Part shown: positions 43,736-52,267 of the stretch, in pieces | Layout: every line of letters starts with the position of its first letter | Position numbering within the stretch: position 1 is the stretch's first letter | Assembly: GCF_040543805.1 (NCBI RefSeq) | Contig: NZ_JBEUMS010000015.1 | Coordinates: forward strand, 1 to 64,000 | DNA length: 64,000 bases | Reading direction: 5' to 3' | DNA from: Arcicella rosea | GTDB lineage: Bacteria; Bacteroidota; Bacteroidia; Cytophagales; Spirosomataceae | Notes under the pieces: generated by a model | What the model was told of the DNA's origin: nothing | Seen by the model: the letters and a program-made list of their open reading frames with translations, nothing else | The model's database searches: none | Translations under genes and position numbers: made by a program

Positions 43736-44308
43736 GTGATTGATATTATTGCACAAGAACTCAACGAAGCACAATTAGTACTTCAAAACTTTATTGCTAA
43801 TCCAAAAAATCTTGCTGATATTCAAGCTGCTGCCCAAATAATGGCTGATGCCATTCGTGATGGAAACAAAATAATTTCTTGTGGAAATGGTGGCTCACAT
43901 TGTGATGCGATGCACTTTGCAGAAGAGTTATCGGGTCGCTATCGTGACGACCGCCGTTCTTTAGCTGCTATTGCCATTTCTGATGTTTCTCATATTTCTT
44001 GTGTAAGTAACGATTATGGTTTTGACCATATTTTTTCTCGTTTTGTAGAAGGTTTAGGAAATAAAGGGGATGTTTTGTTAGGTATTTCTACAAGTGGGAA
44101 TTCTGCCAATATTATCAAGGCGGTTGAAGCGGCTAAAGCCAAAGGCATGAAAATTGTATTACTTACTGGGAAAGACGGTGGAAAATTAGATGGACAAGCT
44201 GATGTAGAAATCAGAGTCCCACATTTCGGCTATGCCGACCGTATTCAAGAAGTACATATTAAAGTAATTCATATTTTGATTTTATTGATTGAAAAGTTGG
44301 TGATTTAG
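43736..44308 (+). CDS. gmhA: D-sedoheptulose 7-phosphate isomerase
   Basis: 190 residues from a GTG start. It converts sedoheptulose 7-phosphate to D-glycero-manno-heptose 7-phosphate for LPS inner core. SIS fold with SCGNGGSHCDAMHFAEELSGRYR, AISDVSHISCVSNDYG, GISTSGNSANI, LTGKDGG and RVPHFGYADRIQE; very close to the E. coli sequence from memory, whose N-terminus also fits start at VIDIIAQELNEAQ. The TTG start at 43703 falls inside a promoter box. Confidence 0.93.
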   Translation: MIDIIAQELNEAQLVLQNFIANPKNLADIQAAAQIMADAIRDGNKIISCGNGGSHCDAMHFAEELSGRYRDDRRSLAAIAISDVSHISCVSNDYGFDHIFSRFVEGLGNKGDVLLGISTSGNSANIIKAVEAAKAKGMKIVLLTGKDGGKLDGQADVEIRVPHFGYADRIQEVHIKVIHILILLIEKLVI

Positions 44309-44516
44309 TTTAAGATTTGAGGACTAAAAGACTGTAAGACTAAAGATTTGGGTAAGAGCAAATGATTAAAAGATTTTAGAATCTATGGATGTGAAAACTT
44401 AATATTAAAGTCTTAAATCTATAATCTAATGTTTCTAGTCCTTAAGTCATCAAGTCAGTGTAAGTCTTCCAGTCAGTCCTAAAGTCTTTTAGTCTTAAAA
44501 TCCTAAAGTCTCACAA
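44309..44516. repeat. Inverted word array (GACTAAAAGACT type)
   Basis: The left arm (44311-44375: GAGGACTAAAAGACTGTAAGACTAAAG) is complementary to the right arm (44406-44512, with CCTAAAGTCTTTTAGTCTTAAAATCC). It starts at the gmhA stop and stops 5 bp before the ATG of the AsmA gene. Different vocabulary from the 42141 array, same geometry. Confidence 0.7.
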
Positions 44517-44520
44517 AACC

Positions 44521-47500
44521 ATGAAAAAAGCCTTAATCATTCTAGTTTCGATTATTACTTTATTTGCTGTCGTGCTTTTTGCAGTGCCTTTCTTTTTTAA
44601 GGATACTATTCAAGCAAAGGTCAACGAAGAAATTCAGAAAAAAGTAAAGGCAAAAGTTTATTATAATGATTTTGACTTATCTTTTTTCAAACATTTCCCT
44701 TCATTAACCATTTCTTTGACAGACTTTGGTGTGGTTGGTTATTCGCCTTTTTCAAGTGATACTTTGGTGCAAGCCAAAGAGTTTTCTTTAGCAGCCGATT
44801 TAAAATCAATTATTTCTGGAGATAAAGTAGCCATCAATTCAATCGCTATTGAAAGTCCAAAAATCTTGATTAAAGTATTGCCAGATGGCTCTGCCAATTA
44901 TGATATTTATAGAACAGATTCGCTACAAGTTCAGCAAGAAGAGACAAAAACCAAAAGTAATTTTAATGTCGGAATTGAATCATGGAAATTGACCAACGGG
45001 CAAATTACTTATGATGATAGACTGAAAAATACTTTTGTATTACTTCAAAACATTACACATGAAGGTTCTGGAAATATTGGTGCTGAAATCTATGATTTGA
45101 CGACCAATACTCAGGTTGAAAAAGCATCTATCAGTTACGGAGGCACAGAATACATGCACGACAAAACATTGTCGGCGGATATGAAAATCAATATTGACCA
45201 AGCAAAAAGTAAGTATTCTTTCACTAAAAATTCATGGAAGGTTAATGATTTCACCTTGAATTTTGACGGCTCAGTAGCCATGCCTGATACATCAAATATT
45301 GTATTAGACATTACTTATTCTTCGCCAGAAAATACTTTTAAAAACTTACTTTCATTGGTGCCAAATATCTATACAGATAAGTTCAAAGACGTTGATGCTG
45401 ATGGAAATGTACAATTTAATGGTTTTGTAAAAGGAACGATGAATGCTACTTCATTTCCTACTTATGCCTTCAATTTATTGGTAGAAAATGCCATGTTCCA
45501 ATATCCCAATTTACCAACGGCAGTTACGGGAATCAACCTTGATTTTAAAGCAAGTAATACCACGAACGACCTTAACAATTCGGTATTGAACATCAAGAAA
45601 TTCAACATGAATTTGGGCAAAAACCCTATCAATGCACGTGCTATGATAGAAGGTTTGGGAAAATCAAAAGTAGATGCGGATGTGGTTGCGAAAATTGATT
45701 TACAGCAAATTGGACAAATTTTCCCGATGAAAGGCTTAGAAATGCGTGGACTTTACAGCATGGATTTAAAAGCAAAAGGTACTTATGATTCCCTGACAAA
45801 AGCATTTCCACAAGTAAATGCAGTAATGAGTTTAGCGAACGGATACATTAAATCTGACCAATTTCCACAACCCATTCAAGATCTGAATGTTAAAGCCAAT
45901 TTAGTGAATACCAACGCTGCTTTAGCTTCTACTCGTTTGGCCATTACGGAGATGAGAATGGTTTTAGATGGCGAACCTTTTACGGCTAATGGAGTAATTG
46001 AAAACTTTGAAAATTACAATTGGGATATTAAAGCAAAGGGAAAAATAGATTTAACCAAAATGACCAAAATCTATCCTTTGACTGACATGACTTTGAAAGG
46101 AAAAATTGATGCAGATATAGAAACCAAAGGAAAAATGTCGGACGTGAAAGCAAAACGTTATGCTAGTTTGCCTACTTCTGGAAAAGCAACCATGCAGAAT
46201 TTTGAATTTGTTTCAAAAGAATACCCACAAGGAGTAAAAGTTACTTCTGCGGACATGACTTTCACGCCAACAGCCATTAAAGTAACAAATGCAAAGGGTT
46301 TCTTAGGCACAAGTGATTTTGTGGCAGATGGAACATTTACCAATTACATGGATTATGCCTTGAACAATGGTACAGTAAAAGGTAAAATGAATGTAAAATC
46401 GAATAAATTCAATGTGAATGAATGGATGACGGATAGTCCAAAAACTACTGCTGCTGGAGGAACTGCACAGCCGTTACAAGTAGTTGAAATTCCTAAAAAT
46501 ATTGAGTTGGTGATGGATTCTGACATTGGAGAAGCACTGTATAGTCAGATGAAAATGCAAAATATCAAAGGTGCGTTGGTTGTAGGAAATGGCGCTGTGA
46601 AAATGCAAAACGTAGCTTTTCAATCTTTGGGAGGAAAATTCACGACGAGCGGAACTTACAATACTTCCAATTTAGCCCATCCTCTATTTGACTTCGCCTT
46701 GAACCTTGAAAATATTGAAATTGCTCAGGCTTATCAACATTTGAATATCGTAAAATCCTTGATGCCAGTAGCGCAATATTTAATTGGCAATGTAACTTCA
46801 AAATTACAAATCGGTGGAGAATTAGGACAAGATATGATGCCAAAAATCAATTCCTTGACTGGCGATGGCTTGATGAAAGTATTGCAAGCAACAGTTTCAG
46901 AAAGTAATCCTTTGGTTCAGAAATTGGTAGAAACCACCAAAATTGCTAAATTAAAGGAAACCAAATTGAGTAATTTATTAATGCAATTTGAAATCAAAGA
47001 TGGAACATTTGGTGTAAAACCATTTGATATTAAATTTGAAGATTATAAAATTACAGCGAGCGGTCGTCATGGTTTGACGGGTTCAATGGATTATAATTTA
47101 CTCTTGGATGTACCTTCTGGCAAAATAGGTGAAGCTTTTGGCAATGTATTTCAAAAATGGACAGGTAAAAATCTTCAAGGAACGGATAGAGTAAAATTTG
47201 ATTTACAGTTAGGTGGAACACTCAAAAACCCAGCTTTTGGTTTTAAAGGAAGTAGTACAGCAAATTCTTTAAAAGATGTTGCCAAAGCTACTTTGCAAGC
47301 ACAAATTGATGAGGGCAAAAATAAAGTATTGGATCAACTTAATATCAAAAAAGATGCCTTGCCTGCGCAAATTTTAGACAAAGATGCGATGGAAGCAAAA
47401 GCGAAAACTACAGCAGATAGTATCAAGAAAGCAGCGGCAGACAAAGCAAAAAAACTATTAGAAAGTCAGAAGAAAAGCGTTATCAATGGACTTTTCAATA

Positions 47501-47535
47501 AATTTGGAAAACCTGCTAAAAAAGATACAGTTTAG
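44521..47535 (+). CDS. AsmA family protein
   Basis: 1004 residues. N-terminal membrane anchor (ALIILVSIITLFAVVLFAVPFFF), AsmA N-domain (FKDTIQAKVNEEIQKKVKAKVYYNDF, FKHFPSLTISLTDFGV), a long repetitive beta-groove and an AsmA_2-type C-terminal region, ending in a Lys/Ala-rich coiled tail. AsmA/TamB-like proteins bridge the envelope and likely move phospholipids to the outer membrane. Length fits the Bacteroidota members. Lone gene between arrays. Confidence 0.92.
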   Translation: MKKALIILVSIITLFAVVLFAVPFFFKDTIQAKVNEEIQKKVKAKVYYNDFDLSFFKHFPSLTISLTDFGVVGYSPFSSDTLVQAKEFSLAADLKSIISGDKVAINSIAIESPKILIKVLPDGSANYDIYRTDSLQVQQEETKTKSNFNVGIESWKLTNGQITYDDRLKNTFVLLQNITHEGSGNIGAEIYDLTTNTQVEKASISYGGTEYMHDKTLSADMKINIDQAKSKYSFTKNSWKVNDFTLNFDGSVAMPDTSNIVLDITYSSPENTFKNLLSLVPNIYTDKFKDVDADGNVQFNGFVKGTMNATSFPTYAFNLLVENAMFQYPNLPTAVTGINLDFKASNTTNDLNNSVLNIKKFNMNLGKNPINARAMIEGLGKSKVDADVVAKIDLQQIGQIFPMKGLEMRGLYSMDLKAKGTYDSLTKAFPQVNAVMSLANGYIKSDQFPQPIQDLNVKANLVNTNAALASTRLAITEMRMVLDGEPFTANGVIENFENYNWDIKAKGKIDLTKMTKIYPLTDMTLKGKIDADIETKGKMSDVKAKRYASLPTSGKATMQNFEFVSKEYPQGVKVTSADMTFTPTAIKVTNAKGFLGTSDFVADGTFTNYMDYALNNGTVKGKMNVKSNKFNVNEWMTDSPKTTAAGGTAQPLQVVEIPKNIELVMDSDIGEALYSQMKMQNIKGALVVGNGAVKMQNVAFQSLGGKFTTSGTYNTSNLAHPLFDFALNLENIEIAQAYQHLNIVKSLMPVAQYLIGNVTSKLQIGGELGQDMMPKINSLTGDGLMKVLQATVSESNPLVQKLVETTKIAKLKETKLSNLLMQFEIKDGTFGVKPFDIKFEDYKITASGRHGLTGSMDYNLLLDVPSGKIGEAFGNVFQKWTGKNLQGTDRVKFDLQLGGTLKNPAFGFKGSSTANSLKDVAKATLQAQIDEGKNKVLDQLNIKKDALPAQILDKDAMEAKAKTTADSIKKAAADKAKKLLESQKKSVINGLFNKFGKPAKKDTV

Positions 47536-47628
47536 TTTAAGCGATTGGTGATTAAAATTTTCAGGAAGCATTGCATATAATTTAAAGACAATTCTAATCA
47601 CTAAGAACTAAAAAAATCACTAAGCAAA
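47536..47628. repeat. Inverted words (GCGATTGGTGATTAAAA type)
   Basis: GCGATTGGTGATTA near 47541 faces CTAATCACTAAG and AATCACTAAGC at 47595-47625. Weaker than the other arrays. Fills the gap up to the ATG at 47629. Confidence 0.5.
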
Positions 47629-48138
47629 ATGGTTATTTTCACAGCGATACTTCAAAAGTTTGATAAGAAAGGAGAAAAAACTGGCTGGACTTATTTTGAA
47701 GTACCAGCGGATATTGCACAGCAAATCAAAGCGGATACTCGTGTAAGTTTTAGAGTAAAAGGTAAAATAGATGAATTTTCGATAAAATTGGTCGCTCTTA
47801 TCCCAATGGGTGAGGGTGATTTTATTTTGCCCATTAATGCACAAATAAGGAAAGGGATTCGAAAAACTGATGGTGCAAGCGTACAAGTAAGTTTGGAAGA
47901 AGATAAAAGTGAGTTAACTATTTCTCCTGAACTATTAATATGCCTAGAAGATGATGCAGTTGCCTCAAAAGCTTTTCATGCAATGCCAAAAAGTCACCAA
48001 TTTTATTACAGTAAATGGATTGAATCAGCAAAAACTATTGAAACTAAAACCAAACGCATCGCTATGACTGTCCAAAGCCTAGCAATGGGTATGGATTACG
48101 GGCAAATGTTGAGGTATTTTAGAGATTTAGGAAAGTAA
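47629..48138 (+). CDS. DUF1905/YdeI (OmpD-associated) family protein
   Basis: 169 residues, cytoplasmic. N-terminal DUF1905 beta-barrel (WTYFEVPADIAQQI, RVSFRVKGKID, DFILPINAQIRKGI), C-terminal YdeI-type helical motif (FHAMPKSHQFYYSKWIESAKTIETKTKRI). These proteins are small and often linked to stress or antimicrobial resistance; function unclear. It converges on gyrB. Confidence 0.88.
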   Translation: MVIFTAILQKFDKKGEKTGWTYFEVPADIAQQIKADTRVSFRVKGKIDEFSIKLVALIPMGEGDFILPINAQIRKGIRKTDGASVQVSLEEDKSELTISPELLICLEDDAVASKAFHAMPKSHQFYYSKWIESAKTIETKTKRIAMTVQSLAMGMDYGQMLRYFRDLGK

Positions 48139-48161
48139 AGTTTTGATAGATATTCCAACAA

Positions 48162-48195
48162 AAAACCCACAAGAATTTTAATCCTTGTGGGTTTT
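48162..48195. terminator. Bidirectional terminator between YdeI-like gene and gyrB
   Basis: The stem AAAACCCACAAG/CTTGTGGGTTTT is perfect with a 10-base loop, flanked by A and T tracts. Confidence 0.85.
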
Positions 48196-48219
48196 ATATT
48201 TTATCATGACTAATATTAG

Positions 48220-50187
48220 CTACACATCAATTTTAGCATATTTCGCATTTTTCTCAATAAATTCTCTACGTGGTGGTACTTCATCACCCATCAACATTGA
48301 GAACAAATGGTCAGCTTCAACAGCAGATTCAATGGTTACTTGTTTCAAAGTACGAGTATCTGGATTCATCGTAGTTTCCCACAATTGTTCAGCGTTCATC
48401 TCTCCAAGACCTTTGTAACGTTGTACGCCAACAGAGTCCTCTTTACCATTACCAGCAATACGTTTGATGGCTTGCTCACGTTGTGTTTCTGTCCAACAAT
48501 ATTCCATTTGTTGTCCTTTTTTCACTTGGTATAATGGCGGTTGTGCGATATAGATATAACCTTTATCCAATAAATCTTTCATATAACGGAAGAAGAAAGT
48601 CAAAATCAACGTTCTGATGTGAGAACCATCGACATCGGCATCCGTCATGATGATTACTTTATGGTAGCGTAATTTTTCAGTATTCAAGGCTCTTTCATCA
48701 CCATCTCTACCAAAACTTACTCCTAAAGCAGTAATCATATTCTTGATTTCTTCACTTTCGTAAATCTTATATTCTTGCGCTTTTTCAACGTTCAAGATTT
48801 TACCTCTTAATGGCAAAATTGCTTGGAATGCACGGTTACGACCTTGTTTGGCAGTTCCACCTGCCGAGTCCCCTTCTACTAAGTATAATTCACAAACGTG
48901 TGGGTCATTATCAGAACAGTCAGCTAATTTACCCGGTAAAGAGTTTCCACCTAAAACGGTTTTACGCTGCACCATTTCACGAGCTTTACGAGCAGCATGA
49001 CGAGCCTGAGCCGCCAATACAACTTTCGCAACAATCTGACGAGCCTCTTTTGGATGTTCTTCCAACCAAGATTCTAACATATCAGACATCGCTGCAGAAA
49101 CCGCACCTGAAACTTCACCGTTACCTAATTTAGTTTTGGTTTGTCCTTCAAATTGTGGTTCTGCTACTTTTACAGAAATTACCGCCGTTAAACCTTCACG
49201 GAAGTCATCTCCAACAATATCAATTTTTAATTTATCTAAAGCACCTGATTTATCCGCATAGTTTTTCAACGTACGAGTCAAAGCACCACGGAAACCTGCT
49301 ACGTGTGTACCGCCTTCAATCGTATTGATGTTGTTTACATACGACACTACATTTTCTGTATATGAAGTATTATACATCATCGCTACTTGTACTGGAACAC
49401 CATTTTTATCACCTTCCATATAGATTGGTGCTTCAATGATTTTATCACGGCTAGCATCCAAATACAATACAAATTCACTTAAACCACCTTCTGAGTAGAA
49501 TAAATCAGTTTTAGGTTCGCCATTTTCATCTAAATCACGAAGGTCGGTCAAACTAATTTTGATACCAGCATTCAAGAATGAAAGTTCACGTAAACGACCC
49601 GCAACGGTTTCGTATTTGTATTCAGTTACTGTAAAAATTGATTCATCTGGCTTGAAAGTAACGGTTGTTCCGTGATTTTCAGTTGTTCCGATTTCTCTTA
49701 CAGCATATTGTGGAATACCTATTTTATATTCTTGTTCAAATACTTTTCCTTCACGGTAAACAGTAACTTTCAAATCTGTAGAAAGCGCATTCACACAAGA
49801 AACCCCCACACCATGCAAACCACCAGATACTTTATAAGTGTCTTTATCGAATTTACCACCAGCGTGAAGCACCGTCATTACAACCTCCAAAGCCGATTTT
49901 TTCTCTTTTGTGTGCATTCCAGTTGGAATACCACGACCGTTATCTTCAACAGTAATTGAATTATTGGTATTGATGGTTACTTTAATCGTATCACAATGAC
50001 CCGCAAGTGCCTCATCAATTGAGTTATCAACAACTTCCCAAATTAAGTGGTGAAGACCTTTAAATCCAGTATCACCAATATACATGGATGGACGTTTTCT
50101 TACTGCCTCTAGGCCCTCAAGGACCTGTATGTTGTCGGCATCATAATTTGCTCTACTGTTTTCTTCTGGTTCTTGAAATTCTGACAT
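48220..50187 (-). CDS. gyrB: DNA gyrase subunit B
   Basis: 655 residues. ATPase subunit of the enzyme that introduces negative supercoils. GHKL ATPase blocks: VDNSIDEALAGHCD, EDNGRGIPTGMH, GGLHGVGVSCVNALS. Toprim: LVEGDSAGGTAKQGRNR and TDADVDGSHIRTLIL. The C-terminus ends in the gyrase RRxFIE block. QRYKGLGEMNAEQLW is present. No gyrA or dnaA in the window. Size is normal for Bacteroidota. Confidence 0.97.
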   Translation of the reverse strand: MSEFQEPEENSRANYDADNIQVLEGLEAVRKRPSMYIGDTGFKGLHHLIWEVVDNSIDEALAGHCDTIKVTINTNNSITVEDNGRGIPTGMHTKEKKSALEVVMTVLHAGGKFDKDTYKVSGGLHGVGVSCVNALSTDLKVTVYREGKVFEQEYKIGIPQYAVREIGTTENHGTTVTFKPDESIFTVTEYKYETVAGRLRELSFLNAGIKISLTDLRDLDENGEPKTDLFYSEGGLSEFVLYLDASRDKIIEAPIYMEGDKNGVPVQVAMMYNTSYTENVVSYVNNINTIEGGTHVAGFRGALTRTLKNYADKSGALDKLKIDIVGDDFREGLTAVISVKVAEPQFEGQTKTKLGNGEVSGAVSAAMSDMLESWLEEHPKEARQIVAKVVLAAQARHAARKAREMVQRKTVLGGNSLPGKLADCSDNDPHVCELYLVEGDSAGGTAKQGRNRAFQAILPLRGKILNVEKAQEYKIYESEEIKNMITALGVSFGRDGDERALNTEKLRYHKVIIMTDADVDGSHIRTLILTFFFRYMKDLLDKGYIYIAQPPLYQVKKGQQMEYCWTETQREQAIKRIAGNGKEDSVGVQRYKGLGEMNAEQLWETTMNPDTRTLKQVTIESAVEADHLFSMLMGDEVPPRREFIEKNAKYAKIDV

Positions 50188-50533
50188 ATTTTATTTGATT
50201 TTGGAAGGTTGACCTTAGAGGTCGCTTATATTTTCTATATAAACGACAAAATCACCTCTTCCATTTTCATTTATATTTTTTGAAGATTTTTGTAACGTGG
50301 TCTTTTAATTACGCAATTTGCTTTATTTCCAATTAAAAAGTAAAAATACAAAAAACCTATCAAATCATCTAACGTTTGTGGTTTTTTGCGTAGAATTCGG
50401 GCTAAAAATGGGGCTTTTTTCTAGAATTGATGAAATGAAAATTTAGCTTGCATTTTACTCGTTAAAATAAGGCAAAAAACCTCGCTCAAATCATGAGCGA
50501 GGTTCTATAAAAATCATTTTAAATTCCTGATTT
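50188..50533. other. 346-bp gap upstream of gyrB
   Basis: Holds the gyrB 5' region and the purH terminator (50478-50504). AT-rich with no gene. No promoter matching TAnnTTTG on the minus strand was found, so gyrB may use a divergent box. Confidence 0.4.
50478..50504 (-). terminator. Terminator after purH
   Basis: AACCTCGCTCA/TGAGCGAGGTT perfect 11-bp stem with a 5-base loop and a T run on the minus strand, 30 bp beyond the stop. Confidence 0.85.
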
Positions 50534-52054
50534 TTAGTGCTTAAAGTGTCTTACACCAGTCATTACCATTGCTAAATCATTAGCATCGCAATAAGCTACA
50601 GAATCTTTGTCTTTAATTGAACCTCCTGGCTGAACTACCGCAGTAATTCCAGCTTTATGAGCAATTTCAACGCAGTCTGGGAATGGGAAGAAAGCATCAG
50701 AAGCCATTACTGAACCTTGTAAATCAAAACCAAATTCAGCTGCTTTGTCAATCGCTTGTTTCAAAGCATCTACTCTTGAAGTTTGACCAACACCAGAAGC
50801 CAAAAGTTGACCTTCTTTTGCTAAAATAATCGTGTTTGACTTAGTATGCTTACAGATTTTCAAGGCAAATTCTAAAGCACGTAATTCAGAATCAGTTGGT
50901 GCTTTTGTCGTTACAGTTTTGAAATCAGCAACAGTTTCAGTAGCTAAATCTTTATCTTGTTCCAATACGCCATTCAACAATGTTTTGAACATCATTTTTG
51001 AATTTTGTACAGGTTTACGTTTCAATAAAATACGATTTTTCTTAGATTTTAATACTTCTAAAGCTTCTTCAGTAAAATCTGGAGCAATTAAAATTTCGAA
51101 GAATAAAGTATTCATTTCTTCTGCCGCAGCTTTATCAACTGTTCCATTAGTTGCTAAAACGCCTCCAAAAGCAGAAATAGTATCACAAGCAAAAGCATTC
51201 AAATACGCTTGGTGAACAGTTTCAGCAGAAGCTACACCACAAGCATTGGTATGTTTGATAATTACAAAAGATGTTTCCTTGAATTCATCCAACAAAGTAA
51301 TACAAGCATCAACGTCAACAAGGTTGTTGTACGACAACTCTTTTCCATGCAATTTATCAAACAAAGCCGCTAAATCACCATAGAAAGTAGCTGATTGATG
51401 CGGGTTTTCGCCATAACGAAGGGTACTTTGTGGCAACGATTTAAAATCGTAAATATCAGTTTTGTTGCCATTAAAATACGCATGAATAGCAGTATCGTAA
51501 TGAGAAGAAGTACCAAAAGCCAACATCGCAAAACGCTTACGGTCTGATAAATCAGTTCCGCAGTTTTTAGCTTGTAAAATAGAAAGTACTTCAGCGTATT
51601 GTGTACGTGACGAAACTATCAATACGTCGTTGTAGTTTTTCGCTGCACCACGAATTAAAGAAATACCACCGATGTCAATTTTCTCAATAATATCATCTTC
51701 AGATGCTCCACTCGCAACAGTTTCCTCAAAAGGATATAAATCAACAATTACTAAATCAATTGAAGGAATTTCATATTGAGCAGCCGTAGCTACATCGCCT
51801 TCATGATCACGACGATAAAGAATACCACCGAAAACTTTTGGATGAAGTGTTTTTACTCTTCCTCCGAAAATAGAAGGATAACTTGTTAGGTCTTCAACTG
51901 CCGTAACAGGAATACCTAATTCTTCAATAAAAGTTTGCGTACCACCCGTCGAGTATAATTTTACTCCATTTTGATGAAGTAATTCGACAATCGGAGCAAG
52001 TCCGTCTTTGTAATAAACCGAAATAAGAGCTGATTGTATTTTTTTGGAAGACAT
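50534..52054 (-). CDS. purH: Bifunctional AICAR transformylase/IMP cyclohydrolase
   Basis: 506 residues. It performs the last two steps of IMP synthesis. The N-domain (MGS-like) has LYSTGGTQTFIEELGIPVTAVEDLT, KTLHPKVFGGILYRRDH and VDLYPFEE. The transformylase domain has LRYGENPHQSA, the catalytic KHTNACG and DAFFPFPD. Length is near 510. Well isolated, with its own terminator. Confidence 0.97.
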   Translation of the reverse strand: MSSKKIQSALISVYYKDGLAPIVELLHQNGVKLYSTGGTQTFIEELGIPVTAVEDLTSYPSIFGGRVKTLHPKVFGGILYRRDHEGDVATAAQYEIPSIDLVIVDLYPFEETVASGASEDDIIEKIDIGGISLIRGAAKNYNDVLIVSSRTQYAEVLSILQAKNCGTDLSDRKRFAMLAFGTSSHYDTAIHAYFNGNKTDIYDFKSLPQSTLRYGENPHQSATFYGDLAALFDKLHGKELSYNNLVDVDACITLLDEFKETSFVIIKHTNACGVASAETVHQAYLNAFACDTISAFGGVLATNGTVDKAAAEEMNTLFFEILIAPDFTEEALEVLKSKKNRILLKRKPVQNSKMMFKTLLNGVLEQDKDLATETVADFKTVTTKAPTDSELRALEFALKICKHTKSNTIILAKEGQLLASGVGQTSRVDALKQAIDKAAEFGFDLQGSVMASDAFFPFPDCVEIAHKAGITAVVQPGGSIKDKDSVAYCDANDLAMVMTGVRHFKH

Positions 52055-52117
52055 GATTTTGGGATTCTGAGCAACAAGTAATTTACCTATAACTCAAAGA
52101 TTGTTCAAACGAAGATG

Positions 52118-52125
52118 CAAAATTA
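52118..52125 (-). promoter_or_regulatory. Promoter -7 box for purH
   Basis: Minus strand TAATTTTG, 64 bp before the start codon; no good -33 box at normal spacing. No riboswitch structure was recognised in the leader. Confidence 0.4.
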
Positions 52126-52210
52126 ATAGATTTTGTATTTTTCATAGTATTTTCAACGAAAATTATCCGAATACAGTGATTATTTTTAGATTAATTTCTT
52201 TCAAAAAGCA

Positions 52211-52245
52211 CAAAAGCCAGTGAAAATCATATTCACTGGCTTTTG
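52211..52245 (-). terminator. Terminator after ddl
   Basis: 14-bp perfect stem CAAAAGCCAGTGAA/TTCACTGGCTTTTG with a 7-base loop, 23 bp beyond the stop at 52268. Confidence 0.85.
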
Positions 52246-52267
52246 AAGTAATCAATAAAATCATTTT

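Noticed and set aside
48220..50187. Replication origin near gyrB
   Set aside because: No dnaA, dnaN or DnaA-box cluster is visible around gyrB.
50832..51215. 127-codon frame opposite purH
   Set aside because: Shadow of the conserved purH coding region.
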